64,000 nt of DNA from Prauserella muralis (lineage in GTDB: Bacteria > Actinomycetota > Actinomycetes > Mycobacteriales > Pseudonocardiaceae): positions 310,001-374,000 of the forward strand of contig NZ_MASW01000001.1 in the NCBI RefSeq assembly GCF_003202285.1, written 5' to 3'. The notes beneath the pieces were generated by a model that did no database searches, was not told the origin of the DNA, and saw only the letters and a program-made list of their open reading frames with translations. Made by a program: the position numbers and the translations under genes. This document shows, in pieces, positions 24,204-36,172 of the stretch; the first letter of the stretch is position 1; every line of letters begins with the position of its first letter.

Positions 24204-24276
24204 CGTCGCCGCCGTGCCAGCGGGCTGACAGCGCGCTGTGCGCGGGCTGCCAGCGACCGCGCGCATCGTGGCAGGC

Positions 24277-25251
24277 ATGAACGACGACATCGCGATCCGG
24301 GCCGAGGGCCTGGTCAAGCGCTACCGGGAGACCACGGCGCTCGCGGGCGTGGACCTGGAGGTGCCCACCGGCACCGTGCTCGGCGTGCTCGGGCCCAACG
24401 GCGCGGGCAAGACCACCGCCGTGCGCATCCTCGCCACCCTGCTGCAGGCCGACGCCGGGCACGCCACCGTCTGCGGCCATGACGTGCGCCGCGACCCGGT
24501 TGGGGTGCGCTCGGTCATCGGGCTCACCGGCCAGTACGCGTCGGTGGACGAGGACCTGACCGGCGCCGAGAACCTGACGCTCATCGGCAGGCTGCTCGAC
24601 CTGCCGAAGGCCGCCGCCCGCGCCCGCGCCGCCGAGCTGCTGGACCGGTTCGAGCTCACCGGCGCGGGCGGGCGGGCCATCAAGACGTACTCGGGCGGCA
24701 TGCGCAGGCGGCTCGACCTCGCGGCGAGCCTCGTCGGCAGGCCGAGGGTGCTGTACCTCGACGAGCCGACCACGGGCCTCGACCCGCACGCCCGCAACGA
24801 GGTGTGGCAGGTGGTGCGCGGCCTGGTCGACGAGGGCGCCACCGCGCTGCTCACCACGCAGTACCTGGAGGAGGCCGACCAGCTGGCCGACCGCATCACC
24901 GTGTTCGACCACGGCCGGGTGGTCGCCGACGGCCGCTCCGACGAGCTGAAGCGCCGCGTCGGCGGCCAGACGCTGCAGGTGCGCCCCACCGTGCGCTCCG
25001 ACCTCGACCTGGTCGAGCGCATCCTCGCCGAGCTCACCGGCGCCTCCCCGGCCCGCGACGACGACGCCGCGCTGCTCACGGCGCCGGTGTCCGACCCCAC
25101 CCTGCTGTCGGCCATGGTCCGCCGGCTCGACGAGGCCGGCATCACCGCCGACGAGCTGGCCCTGCGCCTGCCGAGCCTCGACGAGGTGTTCCTCGCCCTC
25201 ACCGGCGACGCCGCCACCCGGCCCGCCGAACCCGAAAGGAGCCTGGTGTGA
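24277..25251 (+). CDS. ABC transporter ATP-binding protein, DrrA-type exporter
   Basis: A 324-residue ATPase of the daunorubicin-resistance family. Walker A GPNGAGKTT is near 41-49, the signature YSGGMRRRLDLA near 148, and Walker B with VLYLDEPTTGLDP near 168. The C-terminal extension (about 235-324) is typical of DrrA-like proteins. It pairs with the permease at 25248, whose GTG overlaps its stop. Together they would export a lipid, drug or metabolite; the cargo is unknown. Confidence 0.92.
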   Translation: MNDDIAIRAEGLVKRYRETTALAGVDLEVPTGTVLGVLGPNGAGKTTAVRILATLLQADAGHATVCGHDVRRDPVGVRSVIGLTGQYASVDEDLTGAENLTLIGRLLDLPKAAARARAAELLDRFELTGAGGRAIKTYSGGMRRRLDLAASLVGRPRVLYLDEPTTGLDPHARNEVWQVVRGLVDEGATALLTTQYLEEADQLADRITVFDHGRVVADGRSDELKRRVGGQTLQVRPTVRSDLDLVERILAELTGASPARDDDAALLTAPVSDPTLLSAMVRRLDEAGITADELALRLPSLDEVFLALTGDAATRPAEPERSLV

Positions 25252-26048
25252 CCACGCTCGCAGCCCCGCCCGCGACGCGGATCGGCGCGGCCAAGGCCCT
25301 GCGGCACGGGCTGACACTCGCCCGGCGCGGCGTACTCAAGATCGCCAAGAACCCCGAACAGCTGGCCGACGTCACGATCATGCCGATCCTGTTCCTGGTC
25401 ATGTTCGTGTACCTGTTCGGCGGCGCCATCTCCGGGGACACGAGCAGCTACCTGCAGCTCGTGGTGCCCGGCATCATGGTCATGACCACCATCCAGGCCA
25501 GCGTCACGGTCGGCATCGCGCTGAACACCGACGTCAGCAAGGGCGTGTTCGACCGGTTCCGCAGCCTGCCGATCGCCCGCTCGGCGCCGCTGATCGGCGC
25601 GGTGCTCGCCGATCTCGTCCGCTACCTCGTGTGCCTGGTGGTGCTGCTGGTCGTGGCCACGATCATGGGCTATCGGGTGGGCACCAGCGTCGCGGCGATC
25701 CCGGTCGCGATGGCGCTGATGATGGCGTTCGGGCTCGCGTTCTGCTGGATCGCCGTGTGGGTCGGCATGCTCGTGCCCAACCCGGGCACCGTGCAGGGGC
25801 TCATGGCGGTGCTCATCATCCCGGTGAGCTTCGGCAGCAACATCTTCGTGCCGAGCGAGACCATGCCCGGCTGGCTGCAGGCGTGGTCGGACGTCAACCC
25901 GGTGAGCCTGCTCGCCGACACACTGCGCGGGCTGCTCAACGGTGGCCCGGTCGCCGGGCCGCTGCTGGGTGCGCTCGCCTGGATGGCGGCGATCCTGGCG
26001 GTGTTCTTCCCGCTCGCCATGCGGGCCTACCGCAAGCGGCTCGCCTGA
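25248..26048 (+). CDS. ABC transporter permease, DrrB-type (ABC-2)
   Basis: A 266-residue membrane protein with about six hydrophobic segments and an ABC-2 family layout. AAAGGAG at 25235-25241 lies 6 nt before the GTG. The conserved loop PSETMPGWLQAWSDVNPVS near 205-223 is typical of DrrB-like permeases. It works with the preceding ATPase. It overlaps the convergent AfsR-like regulator gene by 22 bp. Confidence 0.92.
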   Translation: MTTLAAPPATRIGAAKALRHGLTLARRGVLKIAKNPEQLADVTIMPILFLVMFVYLFGGAISGDTSSYLQLVVPGIMVMTTIQASVTVGIALNTDVSKGVFDRFRSLPIARSAPLIGAVLADLVRYLVCLVVLLVVATIMGYRVGTSVAAIPVAMALMMAFGLAFCWIAVWVGMLVPNPGTVQGLMAVLIIPVSFGSNIFVPSETMPGWLQAWSDVNPVSLLADTLRGLLNGGPVAGPLLGALAWMAAILAVFFPLAMRAYRKRLA

Positions 26049-29000
26049 TCGGCCTGCTCACGCAGGACACGCACCGCGTCCTCCCTCGGCAGCCGGGCCG
26101 CCTCGTCGTAGGCGGCCCGGTAGCGCCGCAGGCCGAGGTCGGTCACCAGCCGCTCCGTCAGCTCGCGCAGCTCGGGGCTGCCGTGGTCGAAGACACCGCG
26201 GATCGCGTGGCTCAGCCCGAGCGCCGCGGCGGCCTCCTCCGGGCTGCCCTCCTGGTGGCGCAGGCCCGCGAGCAGCTCCGCCGCTCTCGCGGTGTCGGGC
26301 ATGTCTCCCCGCCCTGCCGCGGCCTGCACCGTCTCGGCCAGGGCCTGCCTGGCCTCGGCCGTCCTGCCCTCCGACAGCAGCAGGGCCGTCTCGGCCGTCG
26401 CCAGCCATTCGCGGCCGACACCGCTGCCGAAGTCGAGGGTGGTCATCGCCCTGCCGATGTCGTCCAGCAACCGGTGGGCGTGCGCGAAGTCGCCGGTGCG
26501 CCGGGCCAGCTCCACGGCGGTCAGCTCCACGTACACCTGCACCTGGCGCTGACCCACCCCGGCCGCGATGCGGCGGGCCTCGTCGAGGCCGCGCCGTGCC
26601 GACTCGATGTCGTCGTGCCGCAGATGCTCCTCGACCGCCCGCAGGGACAGCTGCACCGCGTCGTCGCCGGTGCCCAGTTCCATGGCGACGGCACGCCCGC
26701 GCTCGAGGGCGTCCAGGGCGGCGGCGTGATCGCCCCGCAGTGTGTGGCCCTGGGCCTTCATCGCCAGCGTCATGGCCTGTCCCCAGCGGTCGCCGACCGC
26801 GGTGAACCCGCGCAGTACCTCGTCGCGGATCCGCTGGGCGCCGGCCAGGTCACCGACGTCGTCCAGCCGGAGCGCCTCGGCCCAGCGCGCGACCGTCCGG
26901 GCCCAGGGGTCGGGATGGGCCAGCGCGCGGTCGAGTTCCTCGCGTACCAACTCGCTGTTCCTGCTCAGCAGTGCCAGCATCGGCAGCACGACCGCCAGTC
27001 CCGGGTAGCGCTCGGCCGCCCTCGTGTGACGGCAGTTCTCGGCGACCTCGCGCACCTCGGGGGCCCCGGGAGCGCAGCCGAGAAAGTCCAGCAGAGTGCG
27101 AAACGCCTCGATCGCCGAGCGGGCGGGGCACCGGTCGCCGTCGGCCCGGCTGAGCACCTCGTTCAGCAGCCGCACCGGCTGGCCGATGATGCGGGTCAGC
27201 ACCCAGTACCAGCACAGGGCCGCCGCGATCCGGTACGCGGTGTCGGCATCGTTCGCGTCCAGCGCGGCGCGCAGGGCCGTGATGAGGTTGCCGTGCTCGG
27301 TGTCGAGCAAGGCCAGTGCGCCGACCTGGCCCTCGCCGCGCAGGGCCGGTTCCTGCTCCTCGGCCACCCGCAGGAAGTACGCGGCGAAGCGCTCCGTCAC
27401 CGCCGCCGTCTCGCCTGCCTCGGCCAGTCGCTCCCGCGCGTACGCGCGAATGGTCTCCAGCATCCGGTACCGGGGCTGGTCGGCGAGTTCACCGACCTGC
27501 TCGACGATCGACTTCTCCACCAGGGAGCCGAGCAGGTACACGATGTCGGCCTCCGGCAGACCGTCGTCGGCGCAGACGGCCTCCGCCGCGGCCGTCGTCG
27601 CGCCGCCGGTGAAGACCGCGAGCCTGCGGGCGAGCATGCGTTCGGGCTCGTCCAGCAGGTCCCAGCTCCATTCGACCACCGCGCGCAGGGTCCGCTGCCG
27701 GGGCAGGGCGATCCGGCTCCCGGACGTCAGCAGCCGGAACCGGTCGTCGAGATGCTTGGCGACGTGGGCCGGCGGCATCGACCGCAGCCGTGCCGCGGCC
27801 AGCTCCAGCGCGAGGGGCATCCCGTCGAGCCGGGTGCAGATCTCCACGACGGCCGCGGTCGAGTCGTCGTCGAGCGTGAACCCTGGCCGCACGGCGGCGG
27901 CGCGGTCCACGAACAGCCGCACGGCGGCGGATCCGGCCGCCTCGGCGGGCTCCGCGTCCGCAGGGGGCAGCTCCAGCGGCCCCACCGGCACGAGCTGTTC
28001 GCCACCGATCGCCAGCGCCTCCCTGCTCGTGGCCAGGATGCGCAGCGCGGGCAGCCGCGAGAGCAGGTCGTGCGCGAGCCGGGCGGCGGCATCGACCACG
28101 TGCTCGCAGTTGTCGAGCACCAGCAGCGCCTCACCTCCCCGCAGCGCCTCCACCGCCAGGTCGATCGCCTCCGCGGAGGCGTCGGGCGCCGGGGCGGTGT
28201 GCAGCCTGCGCGGCTCCAGCGTGCCGAGCACCGCGCCCGGCACGTCGCGCTCGTCCCGGACACCGGCCAGCGGCACGAACCACACCCGCCCGCGTTCGTG
28301 AGCCGGGTGGCGTGCGGCGGTCTCGACGGCAAGGCGGGTCTTGCCCGCCCCACCGGGCCCGGTGAGCGTCACGAGCCGCGCCTCGGACAACAGCCGCGCG
28401 AGCGTGGCCAGCTCGCGCTCCCTGCCGATGAAGCTCGTCAGCCGGCCCGGAAGCTCGGTCCCGGCGAGCCCGGGCGGGGCAGGTGGCGCCGGGCTCGGCG
28501 TGGCAGGCGACTCGCCGCGCAGGACAGCGAGGTGGGCCTCGGCCAGCTCCGTCGAGGGGTCGATGCCGAGCTCGTCGGCCAGCGTCACGCGGACCCGCTC
28601 GTAGGCGGCCAGCGCCTCCGACTGCCTGCCCGCCGCGGCCAGCGCCCGGATGTGCAGGGCCGCCAGCCGTTCCCGCAGCGGATGCTCCGCCGCGGCGGTC
28701 TCCAGGTCGGCCAGCACCTGGGCGTGCCTGCCCAGGCGCAGCTTGGCGTCGAAGAGGTCCTCGGCTGTGCTCAGCCGCAGTTCGGCGAGCCGGGCGGCGG
28801 GAGCCCGCGCGAACGGAGCGCCCGCCGCGTCGGCGAGTGGCTCACCCGCGAAGACATCGAGGGCGCTGGTGAGCAGCTCGGCCGCTTCGGCGGCGCGGCC
28901 GGCGGCCAGCTCGCGTGCGCCGTGCGCGGCGAGTTCCTCGAAGCGGTGCACGTCCACGTCGCCGGGCTCCACGGCGAGCAGGTAACCGGTGCCGGTGGAG

Positions 29001-29239
29001 CGCACGAGGTCGGAACCGAGGGCCTTGCGCAGCCGCGACACGAGTGACTGGAGGGCGTTGGCGGCGTCCGACGGCGGGTCACCGCCCCACAGCCCGTCGA
29101 CGAGCGCCTCCGTGCTGACGCCGCGCCCGGCGTCGAGCGCGAGCCGGGTGAGCAGCATGCGCAGCCGGGAGCCGCCGACGGCCACCGGGGTGGCGTCGGC
29201 GCCGGTGACCCGCAGCGGGCCGAGCAACGCTATCCGCAC
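26027..29239 (-). CDS. AfsR/SARP-like regulator with BTAD and NB-ARC-type ATPase domains
   Basis: A 1070-residue transcription factor. An OmpR-type DNA-binding domain covers about 1-95, the bacterial transcriptional activation domain (BTAD) about 100-245, then a proline-rich linker. A STAND/NB-ARC ATPase follows, with Walker A GPGGAGKTR near 300 and Walker B LLVLDNCEH near 370. The rest is helical TPR-like repeats. Such proteins respond to signals through the ATPase and repeats and control secondary metabolism or transport. It is convergent with the DrrAB-type exporter. The target is unknown. Confidence 0.9.
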   Translation of the reverse strand: MRIALLGPLRVTGADATPVAVGGSRLRMLLTRLALDAGRGVSTEALVDGLWGGDPPSDAANALQSLVSRLRKALGSDLVRSTGTGYLLAVEPGDVDVHRFEELAAHGARELAAGRAAEAAELLTSALDVFAGEPLADAAGAPFARAPAARLAELRLSTAEDLFDAKLRLGRHAQVLADLETAAAEHPLRERLAALHIRALAAAGRQSEALAAYERVRVTLADELGIDPSTELAEAHLAVLRGESPATPSPAPPAPPGLAGTELPGRLTSFIGRERELATLARLLSEARLVTLTGPGGAGKTRLAVETAARHPAHERGRVWFVPLAGVRDERDVPGAVLGTLEPRRLHTAPAPDASAEAIDLAVEALRGGEALLVLDNCEHVVDAAARLAHDLLSRLPALRILATSREALAIGGEQLVPVGPLELPPADAEPAEAAGSAAVRLFVDRAAAVRPGFTLDDDSTAAVVEICTRLDGMPLALELAAARLRSMPPAHVAKHLDDRFRLLTSGSRIALPRQRTLRAVVEWSWDLLDEPERMLARRLAVFTGGATTAAAEAVCADDGLPEADIVYLLGSLVEKSIVEQVGELADQPRYRMLETIRAYARERLAEAGETAAVTERFAAYFLRVAEEQEPALRGEGQVGALALLDTEHGNLITALRAALDANDADTAYRIAAALCWYWVLTRIIGQPVRLLNEVLSRADGDRCPARSAIEAFRTLLDFLGCAPGAPEVREVAENCRHTRAAERYPGLAVVLPMLALLSRNSELVREELDRALAHPDPWARTVARWAEALRLDDVGDLAGAQRIRDEVLRGFTAVGDRWGQAMTLAMKAQGHTLRGDHAAALDALERGRAVAMELGTGDDAVQLSLRAVEEHLRHDDIESARRGLDEARRIAAGVGQRQVQVYVELTAVELARRTGDFAHAHRLLDDIGRAMTTLDFGSGVGREWLATAETALLLSEGRTAEARQALAETVQAAAGRGDMPDTARAAELLAGLRHQEGSPEEAAAALGLSHAIRGVFDHGSPELRELTERLVTDLGLRRYRAAYDEAARLPREDAVRVLREQADQASRLR

Positions 29240-29262
29240 GGGTCAAGCTTTCCAGAAAGACG

Positions 29263-29295
29263 CCGACGCCCCCGCGCGGTGCGCGGGGGCGTCGG
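29263..29295 (-). terminator. Terminator of clpC
   Basis: A perfect 15-bp stem (29263-29277 with 29281-29295) and a 3-nt loop, composed of CCGACGCCCCCGCGC and its complement. Reading from clpC it is followed by a short T-containing stretch. It separates clpC from the AfsR-like gene. Confidence 0.85.
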
Positions 29296-29319
29296 GTTCG
29301 TCCGGTATCGCGAGGACGA

Positions 29320-31872
<2,553 letters not shown>

Positions 31873-32249
31873 TCCCACTCCCTCGACTGCTGCGCCGGCG
31901 GCCCGACCTCGTCGCGACTTCCGGAGAAGGTCGACGAGTCCGGCACCGTAAGACCACTGTAGTAGCCAAGCGCACGTGTCGGCGTACCGCCAGGGCGGAT
32001 TGGACACCACTCGCATCGGCCGGCGAGCGGTTGCGCGCCGCACACACAGTCGACTTGTTGCTGGCTGTTGACGTCTGGAACAACGCACACGGCCCGCACC
32101 CGATTCCGGTTCGGGCCGCTGTCCGCTCACCGCGAACAGGCTGAGCCGACCAGGCGTCGCCCGATCGGGCGCCCGGGCTGGCGCCCCCTGCCACGAACGG
32201 TAAGGTAAGGCATCCCTAATTACCTGGACGGAGCAGTGGAGGCGAGCGC
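31873..32249. other. Divergent intergenic region between clpC and the fhuF-like gene
   Basis: This 377-bp gap holds no convincing gene. Toward clpC a TACAGT -10-like element reads on the minus strand at 31961-31956, without a clear -35. Toward the fhuF-like gene lie the iron box and the ribosome site GGAGG at 32238-32242. The middle part (about 32000-32190) shows no feature I can name. Confidence 0.6.
32201..32219. promoter_or_regulatory. Iron box (IdeR/DmdR-type operator)
   Basis: TAAGGTAAGGCATCCCTAA matches 17 of 19 positions of the actinobacterial iron-regulator consensus (TWAGGTWAGSCTWACCTWA, from memory). It ends 30 bp before the GTG start of the fhuF-like gene, so iron-loaded IdeR/DmdR would repress it. 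Confidence 0.82.
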
Positions 32250-33083
32250 GTGACCGTTGACCGGTCTCTCCGTGATGCTCGACACACTCGCGTCGATCTG
32301 GACACGCTCGGCGGGTCGATCGCCAGGGTCGCGGGCCTGCAGCGGCGGGTGGAGCTGACCACGGGGCTCGCGGGCGGAGGCTGGCAACGCTGCTCCGACC
32401 TGCTCGCTCAGCCGCGCAGGCTGGGCGAGTGGCGGGCGCGGCTCGCGCGCTGGCTGCGCCAGGAGTACGGCGACGCCGACGCCAGGACCACCGCCAGCTA
32501 CGTCATGTCCTGGTACCTGCGGGTGCCCGCCCACGTCGGCGCGCTGCTGCTGCACCACGAGCGGAGGGTGCCCTCGCTGCGGCCCGAGGAGCTGGCCGTG
32601 CGCACGGCGGGCAGGGGCAGGCCCGAACCGGACGGCATCGCGGTGCTCGGGGGTTCGTTCTACTGCCTGCCGTTCGACCCCGGCGCGACCAGGCCGGAGG
32701 CGACCGTGGTGGCCGACGAGCGCGCGCTGGCCGCGGTGCTGAGGGCACGGTTCACCGCGCACGCGGCGCGGTTCGTGCGCGCGTACGCCCCGATCAGCCC
32801 GCTGGGCACCCGGATGCTCTGGGCGGGCGCCACCGACGCGCTCGACGCCTGCCTGTGGTGGGCCGGGCTCGACGGTGGCGACGAGGGCGCCGGCGTCGCC
32901 GACGCCGCGCTCGTGCTCCAGTCCCGGTTTCCGCCGTTGACCTCGGCCTCGACGTTGCGCATGGAGACCGGCGAGGACGACAGGCGGGTGTGGGCGCGGC
33001 GCAGGGAGAGCTGCTGCTTCACCTACCTGCTGCCCGGGCGCACCGAATGCGACGCCTGCCCCCGCCGCAGCCCGAAGCCGTGA
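32250..33083 (+). CDS. FhuF-like ferric siderophore reductase (2Fe-2S)
   Basis: A 277-residue cytoplasmic protein ending in the FhuF-type iron-sulfur motif C255-C256-X10-C267-X2-C270 (ESCCFTYLL to CDAC). FhuF-type proteins reduce ferric siderophores to release iron. The iron box just upstream agrees with this role. GGAGG lies 7 nt before the GTG start. The N-terminal part is poorly conserved in this family and has no other recognisable domain. The stop is followed within 4 bp by a 21-bp repeat array. Confidence 0.85.
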   Translation: MTVDRSLRDARHTRVDLDTLGGSIARVAGLQRRVELTTGLAGGGWQRCSDLLAQPRRLGEWRARLARWLRQEYGDADARTTASYVMSWYLRVPAHVGALLLHHERRVPSLRPEELAVRTAGRGRPEPDGIAVLGGSFYCLPFDPGATRPEATVVADERALAAVLRARFTAHAARFVRAYAPISPLGTRMLWAGATDALDACLWWAGLDGGDEGAGVADAALVLQSRFPPLTSASTLRMETGEDDRRVWARRRESCCFTYLLPGRTECDACPRRSPKP

Positions 33084-33086
33084 CCC

Positions 33087-33170
33087 GACCCGCGAGTCCT
33101 GCGCTCAGACCCGCGAGTCCTGCGCTCAGGCCCGCGAGTTCTGCGCTCTGACCCGCGAGTTCTGCGTTGA
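33087..33170 (+). repeat. Four tandem 21-bp repeats
   Basis: Units start at 33087, 33108, 33129 and 33150 and share the core CCCGCGAGTYCTGCGCTCA with a few changes. The array begins directly after the fhuF-like gene and covers the 3' end of the minus-strand gene 33126-33749. Units in the opposite orientation occur at 33810-33872. There are no spacers, so it is not CRISPR. Confidence 0.9.
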
Positions 33171-33749
33171 GGACCTCCAGGAGGGGTCCCGGCCCGACAT
33201 GGCCAGCGCCTTCTCCAGCGCGGGTGCGTCCGCGGCGATCGGGACCTCGGGGCCGAAGACGTTCCTCGCGCGCCCCGACTCGCCCAGCTCGCGCATGACC
33301 CGCTCGGCGGCCACGGCGACGGATCGCTCGCAGCGCAGCGGCCGCCCGGTGGCCGTCGCCAGGTCCCAGCCGTGCACGACGAACTCGCACAGCACCATCC
33401 GGCCGATCATCGACGCGGGCAGTTCGCTCCAGCCCATCGTGGTGGTGCCCTGCCACGCTTCCGGCTGTCGCAATGCGGAGGCCAGCTCGCCGGCGCAGGT
33501 GACGAGCCGATCGGACCAGTCGCCGGTGACCAGCCGGGATGCCTCCTCGCGCGGCTCCGGCGGCGGGGGCGGCGCCTTGCGTGCGGCGGCCAGCAGCCTC
33601 GGGGCCCAGTAGAGGAGGTGGTTGAGCAGACCGCGCACGTCGTACTCGGCACACGGGGTGGGCAGGGACAGCTGGTCGGCGCGCAGGCCGCGCACGACGC
33701 CGCGGAACTCCGCGGCCGCCGTGGCGATCGGTTCGGCAAGGCCGGACAT
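33126..33749 (-). CDS. TIGR03086/DinB-like metal-binding family protein
   Basis: A 207-residue protein of the DinB/mycothiol-dependent maleylpyruvate isomerase fold. Family signatures include LPTPCAEYDVRGLLNHLLYW (about 28-47) and CEFVVHGWDLATATGRP (about 120-136), which carry the metal-ligand histidines. The C-terminal residues after SGRDPSWRSSTQ are encoded by the 21-bp repeat array (NSRVRAQNSRA), so the original stop was probably replaced by repeat sequence. The ATG at 33749 fits the family start. The function of this subgroup is unknown. Confidence 0.82.
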   Translation of the reverse strand: MSGLAEPIATAAAEFRGVVRGLRADQLSLPTPCAEYDVRGLLNHLLYWAPRLLAAARKAPPPPPEPREEASRLVTGDWSDRLVTCAGELASALRQPEAWQGTTTMGWSELPASMIGRMVLCEFVVHGWDLATATGRPLRCERSVAVAAERVMRELGESGRARNVFGPEVPIAADAPALEKALAMSGRDPSWRSSTQNSRVRAQNSRA

Positions 33750-33809
33750 GCCCCCAGCACACCGCACGCTGCCGCACGCGCCTTGAACAAAGGCGCCAGG
33801 CTGCGGCCT

Positions 33810-33872
33810 CGAACGCAGAACTCGCGGGCCTGGGCGCAGGACTCGCGGGCCTGAACGCAGGACTCGCGGGAC
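33810..33872 (-). repeat. Three tandem 21-bp repeats, inverted relative to 33087-33170
   Basis: Units at 33810-33830, 33831-33851 and 33852-33872 share CGCAGRACTCGCGGG, the complement of the array at 33087-33170. The two arrays thus flank the TIGR03086 gene as inverted repeats. The right edge abuts an AraC gene remnant. Confidence 0.9.
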
Positions 33873-34070
33873 GTGGTTAGGGTCGTCGCGTGGTGCGCAT
33901 CCCCCAGGGGCTGCTTGGCGGGCCACCGGACGGCCGGGTTCGAGCTGACGCGGCACGAGCCCGCGGCGCTGGCGGCCGAGCTCGGCTACAGCGACCAGGC
34001 GCACTTCACGCGGGACTTCGCGGCCGCCGTCGGCGCCCCTCCGGCCGCCTATGCCCGCGGCCGGGTCTGA
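33873..34070 (+). pseudogene. C-terminal remnant of an AraC-family regulator
   Basis: A 65-codon open stretch whose last 40 residues match the second helix-turn-helix of AraC regulators (PAALAAELGYSDQAHFTRDF, then AAAVGAPPAAYARG). Everything that should precede this half-domain is missing, and the upstream edge is the 21-bp repeat array. It is most likely a decayed gene truncated by a repeat-associated rearrangement. Confidence 0.7.
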
Positions 34071-34090
34071 GCCGGACCCCGCACACGCGA

Positions 34091-34126
34091 AACGGCCTCC
34101 CGGAACCAGGTTGCCGGGAGGCCGTT
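34091..34126 (-). terminator. Terminator of lsr2
   Basis: A perfect 13-bp stem (AACGGCCTCCCGG, 34091-34103, with 34114-34126) and a 10-nt loop lies 21 bp beyond the lsr2 stop. It also faces the AraC remnant and could act in both directions. Confidence 0.88.
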
Positions 34127-34146
34127 CTCACGGGCGGACATCCGCC

Positions 34147-34494
34147 TCAGTTCTTCTTGTGGTAGGCCTCGACGACCTCGGAAGGAATCCGGCCACGGTC
34201 GGAAACCTCGTAACCGTTCTTGCGCGCCCACGCGCGAATGGCCTGGTTCTGTTCCCTGTCCACCGAGGCAGGACGCGAAGCCTGCTTCGCGTTGCCCCTG
34301 CCGGAAGGACGCTTCCGGCCACCCGCCCGCCGCGCGTGCTCGACATACTGGGCGAGAGCGTCACGCAATTCCTCCGCATTTTCCGCGGAGAGGTCGATCT
34401 CGTAGCTCACGCCGTCGAGGCCGAACTCGACGGTCTCTTCCGCCTCCGACCCGTCCAGGTCGTCGATCAGAGAGACAAGGACCTTCTGCGCCAT
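34147..34494 (-). CDS. lsr2: Nucleoid-associated protein Lsr2
   Basis: A 115-residue H-NS-like protein that bridges DNA and silences AT-rich, often acquired, genes. The N-terminal dimerisation domain covers about 1-60, and the C-terminal DNA-binding domain 75-115. The minor-groove RGR motif is at 100-102. A strong ribosome site (AGGAGG) precedes the ATG. Its place between lysS and clpC is the standard one in mycobacteria and relatives. Confidence 0.97.
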   Translation of the reverse strand: MAQKVLVSLIDDLDGSEAEETVEFGLDGVSYEIDLSAENAEELRDALAQYVEHARRAGGRKRPSGRGNAKQASRPASVDREQNQAIRAWARKNGYEVSDRGRIPSEVVEAYHKKN

Positions 34495-34610
34495 CAGTTT
34501 CCTCCTGTTTAAGCCGTAACCAGGACAGCGTGCATGCCCACGCCCTGTCGAAAGTCTTGACTAGGCACATTGATACCGGTTGGCACCAGCAAAGGCAAAT
34601 CCGTAAAGCA

Positions 34611-36116
34611 CTATTCAGGACGGACCAGCGGAAACAGGATCGTTTCCCGGATACCGAGACCGGTCAGCGCCATCAGCAACCGGTCCACGCCCATTCCGGC
34701 ACCACCGGTGGGCGGCATTCCGTACTCCAGCGCCCGCAGGAAATCCTCGTCGAGCTGCATCGCCTCGCTGTCGCCCTTGGCGCCGAGGCGGGCCTGCTCG
34801 GTGAGCCTTTGCCGCTCCACCACCGGGTCGACCAGCTCCGAGTACCCCGTCGCCAGCTCGAATCCACGGACGTAGAGGTCCCATTTCTCGGCGACGCCCT
34901 CCTGGCTGCGGTGCTGCCGGGTGAGCGGCGACGTTTCCACGGGGAAGTCCCTGACGAATGTCGGCGCGTGCAGATGGTCGCCGACCAGATGCTCCCACAG
35001 TTCTTCGACGAGCTTGCCGTGCCCCAGCGCCGGATCCACCTCGAGCCCGCGCGCGTCGGCGAAAGACCGGAGTTTCTCCACCGATGTTTCCGGCGTGACC
35101 TCCTCGCCGAGCGCATCCGAGAGCGAACCGTACATTGTGATTGCCGCCCACTCGCCGGACAGGTCGTACTCGGTTCCGTCATTGAGCGTGACAACCTGGG
35201 AACCGAATGCTGCCTCCGCCGCTTCCTGCACCACCTCGCGCGTCAGCACGCCAATTGTGTCGTAGGTCGCATACGCCTCGTAGTATTCGAGCATCGCGAA
35301 CTCGGGAGAATGCGAGGAGTCACTGCCTTCGTTGCGGAAGTTGCGGTTGATCTCGAAGACCTTCTCGATCCCCCCGACCACACAACGCTTGAGGTAGAGC
35401 TCCGGCGCGATCCGCAGGTACACATCCATGTCGAAGGCGTTGGAATGCGTCACGAACGGCCGGGCCGACGCACCACCGTGCAACGTCTGCAGCATCGGCG
35501 TCTCGACCTCGGTGTAGCCGCGCCGGTGGAACGACTCCCGCAGCGCGCGGACCACGGTGGCCCGCGTGCGCACCACGTCGCGTGCCTTCGGCCGCAGGAT
35601 CAGGTCGACGTAGCGCTGGCGAATCCGCGTCTCCTCGGCCAGCTCCTTGTGCGCGACGGGCAGCGGGCGCAGAGCCTTCGCCGTGAGCTGCCACTCGTCG
35701 GCCAGCACGGACAGTTCGCCACGCCGTGAGGTGATCACCTCGCCGCGCACGAACACGTGGTCGCCGAGGTCGACGTCGGACTTCCACGCCGACAGCGCCT
35801 CCTCGCCGACCTTCGCGAGACTCAGCATGGCCTGCAGCTCCGTGCCGTCGCCCTCGCGCAGCGTGGCGAAGCACAGCTTGCCGGTGTTGCGCAGGAACAT
35901 CACGCGACCGGTGACACCGACCGTCTCGCCCGTCTGCGTGTCGGCGGGCAGGCCGGAGTGCGCGGCGCGGACCTCGGCCAGCGTGTGGGTGCGCGGAACC
36001 TCCACCGGATAGGGTTCGTGGCCCTCGGCGAGGATCCGGTCACGCTTCTCCCGGCGCACCCGCATCTGCTCCGGCAGGTCGTCCTCTGTCTTCGGGTGCT
36101 CGGGAACATCGCTCAT
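34611..36116 (-). CDS. lysS: Lysyl-tRNA synthetase, class II
   Basis: A 501-residue enzyme charging tRNA-Lys. The OB-fold anticodon-binding domain is at about 60-165 and the class II catalytic core at 180-500. Motif 2 is [14 protein letters not shown] near 260 and motif 3 is [11 protein letters not shown] near 478. It is encoded in the conserved block between coaX and lsr2. The first 40 residues are a charged extension typical of bacterial LysRS. Confidence 0.97.
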   Translation of the reverse strand: MSDVPEHPKTEDDLPEQMRVRREKRDRILAEGHEPYPVEVPRTHTLAEVRAAHSGLPADTQTGETVGVTGRVMFLRNTGKLCFATLREGDGTELQAMLSLAKVGEEALSAWKSDVDLGDHVFVRGEVITSRRGELSVLADEWQLTAKALRPLPVAHKELAEETRIRQRYVDLILRPKARDVVRTRATVVRALRESFHRRGYTEVETPMLQTLHGGASARPFVTHSNAFDMDVYLRIAPELYLKRCVVGGIEKVFEINRNFRNEGSDSSHSPEFAMLEYYEAYATYDTIGVLTREVVQEAAEAAFGSQVVTLNDGTEYDLSGEWAAITMYGSLSDALGEEVTPETSVEKLRSFADARGLEVDPALGHGKLVEELWEHLVGDHLHAPTFVRDFPVETSPLTRQHRSQEGVAEKWDLYVRGFELATGYSELVDPVVERQRLTEQARLGAKGDSEAMQLDEDFLRALEYGMPPTGGAGMGVDRLLMALTGLGIRETILFPLVRPE

Positions 36117-36172
36117 GGGGCTTTAGGGTACGAACACCCCCGCGACCGGCGTGAACCGGTTGGCGGTTGCGC

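Noticed and set aside
25631-29047. Very long open frame on the plus strand opposite the AfsR-like regulator
   Set aside because: It is the GC-driven shadow of a clear multidomain gene, with Arg/Gln/Gly-rich low-complexity translation.
33087-33170. Short tandem array as a possible CRISPR
   Set aside because: The 21-bp units are contiguous, with no spacers and no cas genes.
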